Assembly: GCA_008694505.1 (NCBI GenBank)
Contig: VZDJ01000623.1
Span: 5,824,442 to 5,888,441 of the forward strand
Source: Cyanoderma ruficeps
Lineage: Eukaryota; Chordata; Aves; Passeriformes; Timaliidae
Length of the DNA: 64,000 bases
Direction of reading: 5' to 3'
Below the pieces are notes generated by a model. The model was not told the origin of the DNA. It saw only the letters and a list, made by a program, of their open reading frames with translations, and ran no database searches. Numbering within the stretch: the first letter of the stretch is position 1; every line of letters starts with the position of its first letter. This document shows, one piece after another, positions 39,495-52,115 of the stretch. Position numbers and translations under genes: made by a program.

Positions 39495-40425
39495 ATTTCA
39501 TTTCTACAGCTATAGCTATCAGTCAAGGAATGTGGTGCCATAAGTTTGTTTTGCTTGTCTTCCGGGTGCTTACACGGTGAATTCAGTACATTAATTGTGA
39601 TTGTAAGAAACACATAAATACACAGGGACTGGCTGCTAAGAGATCATTTGTTTTAGTGTAGATAATGAGAAGAAATAGCAGCTGCTGCTAATCAGTATGT
39701 GTGTGAGTATTCAGAGAAGTTGATTAGGTATATAGCTGCCAGATAATCACCATCCGATCTTGCATGTTCAGAATAGCTTCAGTAATTGTGCATTCAAATT
39801 TCTTTAAAAAAACCCTACAGAGAATGACAAAGCTATGGGTGTAATCCTGCATCATTTATTTGCAATTCTATTTTGTCATGCATGAATTCTACGTTTATAG
39901 AGTTTATTTGTAAGAATAATGCTACTTCTTTGATCAAGTACTGCAGTTAAATTTGTATAAAGAGATGTTAATGAAAAAATATTCAGCTGACAGTAGCAAG
40001 TATGTTGAAGATGTGTAAACATCAACAGAACTACATTCTAAGGTAGTGAGGGGAATATTAATTATTTTAAATCATTTAATTTTAAATTAAATGTAAATAT
40101 TTTACATTATTATTTTAAGATAATTTCAGTTGTGTATCACGGTCCATTCTCACTGAGATGTATGACAGTCATTGCAGGGGCTCACTTTTGCAGTTCCATA
40201 AGTGTGGTTTTACCCTGGTAGGCAGCTTTGCCCCACACTGCCTTTCTCTCAGTCCCCTGCAGTGAGGTGGGAAGACAGAGATCCCTCTATCACATCGAAA
40301 CCAGTACAGCCAGCTGAACTGCACTCTTAAGTATGACCATGCAAAAGTTTTCGTACCTAGACTGATTGTATCTCTCTGATTCTGCTCATTAAATCTACTC
40401 CCAAACCTCATTTAACCAAATCAGA

Positions 40426-40443
40426 TTTTTTTTTTTTTTTTTT
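40426..40443. repeat. Poly-T run
   Basis: Run of 18 T. No adjacent element is evident. Confidence 0.8.
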
Positions 40444-43185
40444 AAGTCTTAGTTCTTAGATTATGCAAGACAATGCTTGAGATTCCAGGAAAGGCTACAC
40501 TGGGATCTCGGATCTTGGCTGAGCTGAGCAGCCTTTGCATCATGAGGGAACTTTTTTTGCTCTGAACCCAGCACTGAAACTGGACTATCATTAATGCTGC
40601 TAATCAGATGTTCCTAAAAATGAGCTTTGTGCCTACATTTATCACTAAACTTGGAAGAACAAGTAATTATTGAAAACTGAAATCCTGCAGTTTTTCAACT
40701 TTCTGTTAAAATTACGGTTCTAACAGGTAATTATTAGTGTCTCATTTTTCTAGCACATATGGAAACTGTACTTCTTAAAGTTGAAAAATCCTAACACTTA
40801 TCACTAAATTCCTTTATGAATGGGTTATAGGGATACAAAAGTTTTAGAGTTAATACCCAGCCCTTAATACTTCAGAAGTACTACCTCCTACAACTCTATT
40901 GTTAGTAAGATTCCTGATGCACTGGCTTTACTAATGGCACTTGCCACTTAGACATCTCAAAGTTAACGTACAGTAACATTATCTTTCCACGGTGCCTTTT
41001 AACACATAAAGAAACTGTGGCACAAAGAGACTAATTGGTGTGCTTGTGCTGCTCACCTGGCTGGTTGTGGCAGAAGCAGCTAACAGCTGCTTCTAGGCAG
41101 CTAACAGGTTGTAGCAAACTAACAGCTCAGTCTCTGATGGTGCCCCATTAATTCCCTTCACCTGAAGTTCACTATCTTTCAGTTTCTTCTTCTCCTTGAT
41201 AAAGTACAGCTGTTGGTCTGCTAAACTGAGAAAAAAAAAAGTCCTTTCCATTTTCTAGGACAGATTTTTCACTTTAGATGACAAAGGAGAAAATCAATAC
41301 ACATATTTTTAGGTGTCTGAAAAGTAAATATCTTCCCTCGCCTTGTATTATGGGCTCTTTTTCTAACCATAAGTGGAAGAAGGGTACCCGAGGGATGTGA
41401 TTCATCTCATTCCAAATAGGTGTCAGTTGAGATGAGCCATCCTAAGAGGAACCTGCCTCTCTTCATTCATTAACTACCCAAAATTCCTAGACAGCTTCTG
41501 AGGCAAGACACGTACCTTTCTACAGCCAAAAATTGCTACATTGACTCTAAGCCCAAAAGAAGGTAAAACCAAAGCAACAGTATGCATGTGAGCATGCATG
41601 TGTGCAGTTTATTCCCTGGAGACACATATACTGCTTTCCCTGCTCTTTTCTTTATTGTTCTAAGGCTGTGCAAAACTAGATGAAAAATTTAAAAAAAAAA
41701 ATAATTCTATGCATTTTCACTTGTGGTTTTACTTGCGGTCTGCTGAAACCAGCCAATAATCAAACAATTTTTTTCCTGCATATTTTCTACATCTATCGAC
41801 TGTATGTGTCAGGAATTTGTACAAACATATATTTAGCTTCTACAAGACAAACATAAAACATGTTCATTTAAATAAAGTCATTCTAATCACAGGAAAATTT
41901 AGCTCAACTTGATTTAGCACACAAGCAAGTTGATTCAGAGATATCATGAATTTACCTTATCTTGTATTATGAAGAACATAATTTCCAAAAGAATTTTCTT
42001 AAAAGGAGAATTAGATGCATTTTATGAAAAATAGATATGTACAGGAGATAAGAACTTCATAGCACTGGCCAGAAATACGTATTCACTTTCCTTAGCTTTC
42101 AGGTTACATGACTCTCACAAATGAGATAATAGTGGGTAAATTCTACTTTATATTTGAATAATCACATAGTGTCAGAACTGTAAAATTACTCCCAGAGTAC
42201 AGAGGATGATTATCGACAGAGTGACTCCTATTAGAACGCATCAAGTAAGGATCTCACTCTATTCCAAGTGACAGACTGGCATTTTAAGGTCTTCAGCCAT
42301 TCTCATTAAGACTTGACTTTTTGCTTTAACAGTGGTGTTTGCTTACTGTGAGTCACAAAAACTTTCTGTTCTTGTTTCTATATGACCTTAAGTAACATTG
42401 GCATGCAGTGCATAATTATGGCCTTTGCTCATTCCTAGCACACTTTCAGTATTTAAATTATCCTAATTTATTAATTCCATTATTTTCTGAATTGGCTCCT
42501 GTAGTCCCTTAGTGGTGACATTGCTGGAGACCAGCAAGGCATTCATTGAGCAAGGGTTAGACCCCCCGATCTGTGTGAGGAGAGCCTCTTCAAGAAGCCC
42601 CAAGAGACTTAGCATGGTAGAGATCCTCATTTAAGAGCAACTTTTCTCTGGCATTAGTTCTTTGTTGTACTTTTCCAATATACCCATTCTCTCCCAAGCA
42701 CCAGGATGCGGATGTGCAAGTGATATGTCCAGAGACCAGGGGATGCCAACTGCTGAGTCTAGTTCTCACCCTCTGGGTTCATAACTGTGTGATGGTCTCA
42801 GAGGTGTGCCTTTTGCACACTTTCAGAAGCAGATAGTTACTGTTTGTTTCTCTACCTCACACCCCTGTCAGGCACTGGAGTATTTTGCTGGATTACTCTT
42901 TGTCCTTTTTCCCTTATCTCGGGGTCTTTGCCCCATTCTTTATCTTCCTGCCAGTCTTTTTATAGTTTCAGGCTACACTTTGATTTAGTCAGTGCTTTGC
43001 TGAGGTATGGTTCTGCCTTGTATTTTTAAGCTGCTTTTCCTTACCTGACCAAAGTGTCCTGTGAAACTGCATTTTAATGAGTTAGGATCTTGATGACAGG
43101 CTAACCTGTGTGCCACGAATCACTGTTTTCTTCCAGAAAAATTCTTCTGGGAGTTCTACATACAAAAATTCTCACTCCTACTTCA

Positions 43186-43575
43186 TTCATAGAATCATAG
43201 AATATAATCATAGAATGTCCTGAGCCAGAAGGGGCCCAGAAAGATCATTGAGTCTGATGCCTGCCCCTGCACAAGGCAGTCCAAAGCACCACACCATGTC
43301 CCTGAGAGCCTTGTCCAAGTGCTCCTGGCAATCTTGGTGCTGTGACCACTTCCATGAAAAGCCTGTTCCTTTTCCTAATACCCTGCCAACTCCCCTGACA
43401 GAGCTTCAGGCCATTTGCTCGAATCCTATTGCTGGTCACCAGAGAGATCAGTACCTGCCCCTCCACTTCCCCTTGGGAAGAAGCTGTAGACCATGACAGG
43501 AGCTCCCTCAGTCACCTCTTCTGTAGGCAGAACAAGCCAAGTGACCTCAGACCCCAAAGACCATTGAAAAATCTT
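43186..43575 (-). mobile_element. CR1 LINE 3' fragment
   Basis: Antisense CR1 copy beginning on the + strand with the tail ATAGAATCATAGAATATAAT, the complement of the (ATTCTATG)n CR1 terminus. It continues with the CCAGAAGGGGCCCAGAAAGA, GCCTTGTCCAAGTGCTCCTG and AACAAGCCAAGTGACCTCAG blocks of the CR1 3' region. Internal deletions relative to the usual consensus are likely. The 5' limit is approximate. Confidence 0.9.
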
Positions 43576-46500
43576 TGAGAGAGGTCTCAATAGAGACCAC
43601 AATAGAACAGTGTTTTATATAGACTTTGTTCGGCATGTTTGCTGTCATAATTTATATTCTAAGGCAGAATAGAAACTATCTAACAAAGAGAGAGTGACTA
43701 TTTAGATATACACTGTAACTTCCAGAAGAGCTGCTTTCTGCATCTCATGACATGTGATTCTTGCCCCTGCAAAGGAAAGTTTCAAACCCAAATATCACTC
43801 CATTCACAGAAGTAAGACTAACAGAACTGCATTTGTGTGAAGAAGAATAAATTATTCCTCACAAAAGGAAATTGAAATAAACCTCACTGAATTCAGAATC
43901 CACAATTGTAAATATATAATTCAGGCAGGGATATACTAGTCTAAATTCATATCTGGCATTAAACTCCCAGGAAAATGGTTTTAGCTATTTACCATTCAGG
44001 AAAGAGACAGCAAAGAGAAATTCCTGTAGCCTTATTGTTCACTAATGTCTAGGGTGAATCTTAAGGTGACTTGGAATTAACAGACTTTTTCATTACTGAT
44101 TTTCATAAACAGTAACTCTAAGCTTCATTTAACTTGTCAGAACTTCAATTAGGTCACAGAAATATAAGCAGATCATCACTAGTTGCTCTATCAAAGTTCA
44201 GACTGAAGGGTGATCTGTGGAATCCTATGCATATCCTGTGCAGTACATATCTAAATCTGAAGGCAGTGGTGGTGTGTATAGCTGCCAAAAAAAATACAAA
44301 GTACACCTCAAATACAATGTGGCCATACTTTTATAAATGTCATTTATAGTAGTATAACACCCATGAGGCATGAGACGGTCCATTATATATATTTTTTTAA
44401 CTCAATGAACAGCATATCCGTTTTTAAGAATCATGAGTGTTGTCTATATAATAATTATTGTAATAAGTGGAAAGTATTCAGTCTGAGTGTGAATGACAAA
44501 TGGAAGAGAAAGTTAAGGTGTCTACAGAAAGTAATGAGTTTTGGTGTGATTCATGCCCAGCAGTTTGGGGAAATACATTAACACATTGACTTTCATCAAC
44601 CTATTTTGAACCATCAGAAAGGTTTAGAAATAAAAGAAAAATAACTGGAGAGCATTGACCATAAAGTAATTTAGTGTTGGATGTCAGACTGAAAGTTTAT
44701 ATTGTTTCTCTTTATTCCGAGTGCACATTTAACTTTTATAGCACTTTCTGGGATTTCAAAGTAATGTTTCTGAATTTTAATTCTTACATGATATAGAAAG
44801 ATACTAATATTCACATTTTACTGATTGAAGATGCTGGTCTATAGAGTCCAATTTCATTTTCCTCTGTGAACATTAGATCAGTGAAAAATGCAATTCAAAC
44901 TGACATGTTTATTATGCATAAGAATAAAAAATAGAAACTATGAAGAAGCAGAGAATGAACTCCAGCAATCTGGGGGTATAACTATGGTGCAACCAAAATC
45001 AGAGGCTGTATTACAAAGACTGTAATATTTAGATATTTTTAAATTCCAGTAGGACAGCAGTTCTGAGACTTTAAAATGAATGGGAAACTAATCAGTTCTA
45101 TACACAAGTAGAGTTGGAAATAATTACAAACTCTTAGTGACACAGCAAACAACAGTTTTTCCACTTCTTGGGTGCTTTGGGTACACTGAATAAGACAGGC
45201 TGAAGTATAATAGTGTATTCAAAATGACTGGGATTAACTTTATAACACTGTACATTGTTACATATATAGGGGAATAAAATTCAAGAGATGTTCAGTGGTT
45301 CAGTTTAATATTTCTGTATTTGAATCAACTATGTCAAGACTCATATTTAGAGAAATCAAATTCTTGGACGATTTTCAGATTCCTTTCAATTTTGACTTTA
45401 ATCAGGCAGCTAGCTTCTGTCTGAAATATGAGTTTGAAGAGGAGAGAAAATTTTGGAAATTGTGTAAGATGGCTGAAAACTGAGATAAATATTGTTCCTT
45501 ACAGTTGACAGAAACTCTAATACAAAGACCTTTTCTATCTGCATATTTTATATTTTTTTTTGTGCTGTTTTGTCAATAGGAATGTTACATCTACAACCAC
45601 ATTGAGTTAAACAGCACAGATTTATCACCTGAGTGATGGAATGAAAGATATATTTACTGAGAGTGTGGGAGCTGATATGGCTAAAAATAAGTTGTGGTTC
45701 ACCCAATAAAGTAATAATGAAAAAAAGATGCTAGAAGAAATTTGTGTTTGATTATCAGGGCAATTGCTATTACTTCCTCAGTCAGCAGAATTTCCATGGA
45801 GCAACGCATGTTTTCTAATCTTCCAATATTTTTTTAGATTTTTTACCTACTAAACTGGTGACTTGAAGGATACAAACTTTTGGAAATGTGGCTATCATGT
45901 CCTGACTACCAAAGACCAGTGACAGAATGTGATTTATTTTAGGAAAAAAAAAGTTATCACAAGTCTCTTGTGACTTCTCAATACTTTTTTCCTTTTTTTG
46001 TTAATTAGACTCACATTCCTTCTAAAGGTTTTTTTTGTTACATTACTCTTTTTTTGAACAAAATTTGTATAGCAGCTACATGCTGAGAAAAGAGAAATCA
46101 GCTTCTTACCTAATTTATTTTTTCTTAGACCCCAGAGCTATCAGTCTGATCAGTTCAGTTATGTTTAAATTTTTTAATATGATTTTTTAACATGATTTTA
46201 AACATTCATGGATCCGCAAGGCACACAGCAAAAGAAAATACCCCTGTAATGACAACCTAAATGGATCTCTGTGTTAGCTAAGGCTGTTGAAATTAGATTT
46301 CCTTTCAGTTGTTCGAGTGTGTGGCCCTTCTGACCAAGTCAGTGACTGCAGTGCAGTTTCACACACTGTTGAAACTCTGACCAGTGGAAATCAGACTTGG
46401 TTTCCAAATCCTGGCACTGCAGTGGTGCTCAGCTAAGCTATTCCTGATAATCTTTTAAATTAAAATGAGCTGTTGATGATAGCCTTACTGCTGCCTTGGT

Positions 46501-48581
46501 AAATTGTCGTCTGAAGCCATACCAGCAGGCTGCGATAAACTCAGGACAGTAGTTCAAGTACCTCAAAATATTTTGTCAATAAAACCTTTCTTTTTTTTTT
46601 TTCTTTTTTTAAATAAAAAGGATCTTAACTGCTCTCTCAAATATCTGAATCTTTCAACTTTTGTTCTTGCTTCTTGCCACTACATCGATGTTCTGGTTTT
46701 GCTTGTCTTAATCATGAGGTTCAAAATGTCTTACATTACATCCTATGCCATGATAGCATTATGAGGGTACACATTAAAAAAGAGAGACAAAAATAAATTC
46801 AGTTCCTTCCTTTCTAGAAGCCTAAGACAAGTTCAAGCTGTTATGTTTGTATGACTGAAAGTCAGGGGGAAATTAATTTTCTCATAATTACTGTTGCTTT
46901 ATTCCAGAGGAGCTGAGTTTAAAATCTGATTTGCTTTAACAAGCAAAAGCAAGACCATGTTTTTGAGCCATGGCTGGTAAATTAAAGGGGTGAAGTTTAA
47001 GGAAAAGTCAAACCTATTGTGACATTAGGCAGCTGGCTTTACTGCTGTCTGAGCATCACTTTTTAGTCATTCTAAATGACTACAGTTTGTTTTTCTGTAA
47101 AATTCTACAAACATAATGATAAATTCTGGCTGACAACAGTTATGAGCAATTCTGATATTTCAACTGCTAATTTATGGAATCATGTGGAAAATTTTGGGAT
47201 ATAAATGTGTATGTTTATTTCTCATATATTTACATTGTCAAATAATTGAGTCTGATTCATTCCATGATTTTTTTCATTATATTTTATTTAGCAGCATGCT
47301 TTTCTATAAGTTTATCTCCACATTTCACTTCATTATTTTTCCCATTTGTTATATGCATCAGCACAGGATTTTGAGATTAAAATATGACCCAGGTGAAGAC
47401 TTGGTTTTATCTGTGTAAGTGGTAGCAAGCTATGTGTTTGTGGTTTTCTTTGCTGTGTGGGTGATGTGATTTTCAGATGTTTTGTAATGCATTGCTTTTA
47501 GTGAACTATTAATAATTCAGTATCTTGTCCCATTAAGCAATTTTTTCCCACTAGAGCCAGAGGCTTGGATTTTGACACTTGTACATTGGTGAGAAGTTAA
47601 TCTGTTTGGAGTCCTCCTTATGACTAATTAATTCAAACTATAAACCCAGTTCTGAGAACCTCAGTTGTAAATCCCAGATATGAATCTAGGGTTTGCTTTG
47701 TGTAAGCCTTTCACCTTAACCAAAAGATTTCTCATCTTGTCAGAATATACCTCACATGATTTATAGAGGGATTGGCTCTGCAAATAAAAAAAAGCCTAAA
47801 ACTTCCTTATACACATACATTGAACCATACTGAGTCTCCTGACTCAGTCCTGGGACACTTGGAAGACACATCAGATTGGATCAGTATTCAGTATTTTTTC
47901 AGTCCGATTAGTATAGTTCTGTTTATATCCTCCACAATGAAGTATGTTCTTCTGTTTTGTCAATTTTTTTCTGAGAAAATATATGGAAGAAAAATTTGAA
48001 CCGGAATACTACCAGGCTGATGTTTGAAATGTGGAGGCACATTTTTTCATTAAAATCAGTTAGTCCAACAGCCTTCACTTTTTTGTATTTTTGTAAGTGA
48101 CAAAAGAAATGTATTTGAATTATCTAATCACATTCACAAATTAATTCCATTTTGAGGCTCAGCTTCTTAGCAGCAATTTGTCACTTCAGGAAACAGTTAT
48201 CTTCTAAGACCATGGCTGGCCAGGAAATGTCTGATATATAGAATTTTTTGGTCTCTTGCCATGCTGGTAGGTGTGCATGTTCTTGATATTGGAAAAAAAA
48301 ATTATATTATGCAACCCAGACTGTGGATTGTGCATGTATACTTTGAATCAGAGAGAATTAATCTCCTGTCTTGTTTCAGCAGGTAAGTTATAGCTGAAGG
48401 GACAATAACATTCAACAGTCAAATCTGTGTGAAGTGAAAGAGCTTTGCTAGTGTCTTGTGTCATTGAACAACCTTCACTGAATATCACATCAAATTGTCT
48501 TGCCAAAGCAAGGCAAAAGGATCTACCTGATGCCTTTGTCAAACTCTGAGCCCTTGACCTCTTGGTGTTTTGCCTTCTTAG

Positions 48582-48690
48582 GAATGCAGGTGCTGGAATG
48601 GAATGGCATCCCCTTGACTGGGAAAACTTATGAAGAGGTCCAGAACATTATTATTCAGCAGAGTGGGGAAGCAGAAATATGTGTAAGACT
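48582..48690 (+). CDS. PCLO: Piccolo PDZ exon 3 (helix B)
   Basis: 109-nt exon (phase 1 in, phase 2 out) reading [20 protein letters not shown] then [15 protein letters not shown]. It encodes the PDZ core strand with VLEWNG, helix B ([10 protein letters not shown]) and the last strand. Alignment of TYEEV with the THEEA-type motif of class I PDZ domains places Tyr rather than His at the first helix-B position, so this is not a classical class I pocket. The acceptor is CTTCTTAG|GA and the donor CT|GTGAGT. Ends on a split Leu codon completed at 49320. Confidence 0.97.
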
Positions 48691-49319
48691 GTGAGTTTTT
48701 CCCCATCTTTCTGTTTCCATTTCTTTTTGGCTTTTCATGGCTTTTGGTTTATTTTTTATTTTCTTTTTCGTTTTAAATTTTACTTTACAGTTGTTAAGGT
48801 GGAACCTTTGTTAGCACAAAGCATCAATGTAATAATAAGCAAGAGTTCACTGTGACTGTGGGAGATCTTTTTGTTCTGTTTTTCTCTTAAAGTCAGAAGA
48901 AGAGATAAACTGAATCAGATGCTAGTAATTATGCATTTATAAACAATGATAAGTCCATTGTCAGGCCACAATCTCCTCTCATGACAAACATACAGTTCAC
49001 TGAATTTACTGGTGTTAGAAAAAGAAGGTAATTTAGTAATAACTTGACTTTTAGTGAAATCAGTATCCTTTAGATGAAAGCCATTTAAGCATCATGAGAA
49101 ATGCATACACTTGCATTAAATCCATTAAAGATTTCACCTTAAAAGAACCTTTTCTTCTCAGCTCTTTAGCAGCATTGCAAATATATATCAGCTAAGAAGG
49201 GACCATGCTTGGGAGCTGCTTTCTGTCATGAACCACGACTCATTTACCTACTTAATACAATAATGAGGGTATGAGGAAAGAGTTTCTTTTGTCTCAGGCT
49301 TCTAATTGCTTTTTTTTAG
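48691..49319 (+). other. PCLO: PCLO intron, 629 bp
   Basis: Short intron with donor GTGAGT and acceptor TTTTTTTAG. No repeats or other features recognised. Confidence 0.9.
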
Positions 49320-49387
49320 GGACCTGAACATGCTCTCGGACTCTGAGAATCCCCAGCACCTGGAGCTGCACGAGCCAGTAAGGGCAG
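49320..49387 (+). CDS. PCLO: Piccolo exon at the PDZ carboxy edge
   Basis: 68-nt exon (phase 2 in, phase 1 out) reading [20 protein letters not shown] then RA. It finishes the PDZ domain and opens the linker towards C2A. The acceptor is TTTTTTAG|G; the donor GCAG|GTGAGG is chosen over the upstream GTAAGG at 49378, because only this end restores phase with the next exon (Val codon G|TA, giving VRAVDKAK where mammals have PKAVDKAK). Confidence 0.95.
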
Positions 49388-49544
49388 GTGAGGGATAAGA
49401 AGTTGATTTGAGATTATAGGACTGGATAAAAACTGAATATTGGATGTGATATAAGCTAGGACATTAGCATTGTAAGGTCTGATGTTACATCCCAAATATT
49501 GCCATGGGTAGAAAGGCGACCATAAGGCCTTGTATAAAAAGGGG

Positions 49545-49795
49545 ATCGAGTGCACCCCCAATGAGTTTGCAGACAACATCAATTTGGGCAGGAATGTTGA
49601 TCTGCTGGAGGGTGGGAAGGCTCTGCAGAGGAATCTGAGCAGGTTGGATTGATGGGCTGAAGCCAGTTGCATGAGATTCACCAAGACAAAATGTCAGGTC
49701 CTGCACCTGGGCCACAACAACCCCAGGCAGCCCTGCAGGCTGGGGGCATAGTGGCTGGAAAGCTGCCCGGAGGAAAAGGACCTGGGGGTGCTGAA
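49545..49795 (+). mobile_element. CR1 LINE internal fragment
   Basis: Gene-sense CR1 ORF2 segment: GGGGATCGAGTGCACCCCCA, TTTGCAGACAACATCAATTT, TTGATCTGCTGGAGGGTGGG, then the CTGCACCTGGGCCACAACAA and GGACCTGGGGGTGCTG blocks. This is the part just after the reverse-transcriptase core. It is cut off sharply at the GGTGCTG end, where the LTR-like block begins. The protein frame is broken. Confidence 0.92.
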
Positions 49796-50225
49796 TACTG
49801 TCAACTCTACCTGTGATATTTTATTGTCCTTTTCCCTTCTGTTTCCCCTAAAGTTTACTTTGCCCAGCCCCTGGGTTTGCACCTGTGTCAGTACCTGGCC
49901 AGTGAGTCGCTGGTGTCCCCAGGGCCTCGTCTGCCATCCTGTGTCCAAGCTTTGCAGCATTCTGCTGTCACCCAGGCCTCTGCTCCTATAAACTGCATTA
50001 TTAATCTCAGTCTGCACAGTGCAATTACAGCTGTGCCTTTCTAGATCAAAATAATTAAGAATGGGCACTATACCACACCACTATACAAGGTGAAGTGTAA
50101 CTCAGCAAATTTAGGTCGTAGCCATTCGGTCATTAGGCAGTTGCTGCTGCAGTCCTCGAGGCTAAAACAAAGCCTCCAGCAAACTGCAGCAAGTCCAGAA
50201 AACACACAGCTCCTAAGGCCTATGT
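49796..50225 (-). repeat. Unclassified block, possibly LTR-derived
   Basis: About 430 bp of higher GC than the surrounding intron, lying between two CR1 pieces. On the minus strand it carries an AATAAA near its 3' end (TTTATT at 49820-49825 on +), and candidate TG...CA termini at about 49789 and 50228. This is suggestive of an LTR inserted at or in CR1 sequence, but I do not recognise a family. Confidence 0.3.
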
Positions 50226-50275
50226 TCATAGAACCATAAAATTGTTAGTGTTGGAAAAGACCTCGATGAAAATAC
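50226..50275 (-). mobile_element. CR1 3' terminal remnant
   Basis: CATAGAACCATAAAATTGTT followed by GTTGGAAAAGACCTCGATGA, the complement of the CR1 3' end and tail. Only about 50 bp survive. Confidence 0.75.
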
Positions 50276-51903
50276 CTGTAAGCTTAATACAAGGTTTGTG
50301 GCCTGCTATAAGGGCAAAAACCCCAGTATTTACTGGATACAGGGATGCAATAACAAGTAGTTAGTATTGTTATGTGTTCTAAGATGGCAGTGCTTTTGAG
50401 GGGATTTCCTGCTGTTCAATCAATACCACAACTGCAGCTTCAGTCATTATATCAGTCATATCTAAGCTAACTTTGAATCTAAATCCACAATCTTACCAGT
50501 AATGCAGCAAGCATTACTCAGCAAGCTCAGTGCAGATTAGGATTTCTTCACTCACCATTCTGTGATCTACTCTGGGTTCTGTGGTTTTGTAGCTGCTCTT
50601 TTATCCATCAGTACCTAAATTACCTGGATTGAATTCTCCATTTTCTAACCATGTAAAATTTCCTAGCTAATAAATATACTTACCATAAGCTACCTTTAGT
50701 CAAAAATTAATGTAATTGATAATAACTGAAAGACTAAGTATGACAGAGTTTTGAAGCAGAGCTACTCACTTTTTTTTTTTTAAATTTTGAGCACATCAAC
50801 ACCACCAAAAGCATTGAAAGACACTGAAATCGGTTTTGGAAAGGACAAAAACTAGAATAAACCAGCTTTTTTATTAATGAAAAAACTCCAAATGAGAAGG
50901 AACAGAAATAAAAGAAAAATGTTCCATTCTTGCAGACATGCTTCCTGCTAGTTTGTCAATCTTCTACTGGTAGCTAAGTTGGAACAACTCTGTAAAGTTT
51001 TTGCCATTACCTCTAAGGTTTGGCAGACTGTGCTTTAGAAAAGAGGAATCTCCATTTTCTCTGAAAGAAAAATGAATTGGCCAAGCAGGCAGGATAAGGC
51101 TAAAGCCTTGTTTTAAATCTTTCCTACTTTTGAAAACCTGGGAACCAAGCTGTGCCTAGCATCCTTTTAATTCTATTCAGTCTAGCATATGTGAAACTTA
51201 CTTGACTTCCTTTCTACATTCAATAGAAATTGCTGTCTCGAAAGGATAAATTCCTCCCACTCATTCCTGGGCAGCAGGGCAGGCAAACAGATTCCTATTA
51301 CTGGTGCCTCACAAAGGTGTGAGTAATAAGGAAAGATGAATCAGGGCATTTACCCTTCTTTTGTTTACAATTTTTCTTCTTTGATTAATTTGTGGTAGTA
51401 AATTTTTGAGGCTTTTTTCTCTTATTTTTTGTATCAATTATCTCAGGAGCAGTTCTGTTCAATGTCCAGTTGATTTCAGAAAGTCAAAATGAGATTTAAA
51501 CCTTTCACAAGAAAGTTCAGATACTTAGTGAAACTGGATCAGTTCCAAACAATGAATGATGGCACAGACCAGTCTTTAAAACTGTAATTTGCTTCATTTT
51601 GATTTAACAATGATCAGCAAAGCCTGTTTTTCATCCTCTAGAAGTACTTCCTCAGAAAGCTTTTAGATAAGAGCACTAGGAAGTAGCACTAGCACAGAAA
51701 GATTGGAATTGGGATGCCGATATTGTGGGAGAGATGATTCTTTTTCATAGGATGTCTTTTGCATCTTCCAAGTACACAGGCAGATGACATGAAAACCTTT
51801 AAGGATTGTTATGCTGTCCCTGTACCATGGCAAGATGGATTTGGATGTGCTGGCAGTTATCAAATAATACAAATTATTACAAAACTCTCTTGCTTTAATC
51901 CAG

Positions 51904-52115
51904 TAGATAAAGCGAAGTCCCCGGGGGTTGATCCCAAGCAGCTGGCTGCAGAGCTCCAAAAGGTCTCTCTACAGCAGTCGCCTCTGGTTGCTTCTTCAGG
52001 AGTGGAAAAGGGATCTCATGTCCACTCTGGAACCACTTCTGCCACCTCCAGTGCTGTTCCTAGCCCAGGTCAGCCTGGTTCTCCCTCAGTGAGCAAAAAG
52101 CGCCACAGCAGCAAG
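51904..52115 (+). CDS. PCLO: Piccolo PDZ-C2A linker exon
   Basis: 212-nt exon (phase 1 in, phase 0 out) reading [40 protein letters not shown], then a Ser/Thr/Pro-rich stretch with [20 protein letters not shown]. This is the flexible linker between the PDZ and C2A domains, strongly matching mammalian Piccolo. It has one short predicted helix ([11 protein letters not shown]), several SP sites and a basic end. The acceptor is TTTAATCCAG|TA and the donor AAG|GTAAGA. In-frame reading past the donor soon meets a stop, supporting the boundary. Confidence 0.96.

Larger units (their letters stand above)
23363..48581 (+). other. PCLO: PCLO intron, 25.2 kb
   Basis: Largest intron in the window; it splits the PDZ domain between the KLIEG and MQVLEWNG segments. 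It contains a probable ERV LTR (about 30200-30735, minus), CR1 fragments at 37870-38090 (plus) and 43186-43575 (minus), a perfect 24-bp palindrome (35696-35719), a strong fold-back (38934-38987), a protein-like minus-strand stretch (38952-39494) and poly-T at 40426-40443. Apart from these I see only AT-rich unique sequence. Confidence 0.85.
49388..51903 (+). other. PCLO: PCLO intron, 2.5 kb
   Basis: Contains a CR1 fragment (49545-49795, plus), an LTR-like block (49796-50225) and a short CR1 tail (50226-50275, minus). The remainder is AT-rich unique sequence without recognisable genes. Confidence 0.88.

Noticed and set aside
49316..50068. Minus-strand ORFs of 122 and 124 codons
   Set aside because: They run antisense across a Piccolo exon, a CR1 fragment and the LTR-like block. 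No coherent protein sequence is seen.
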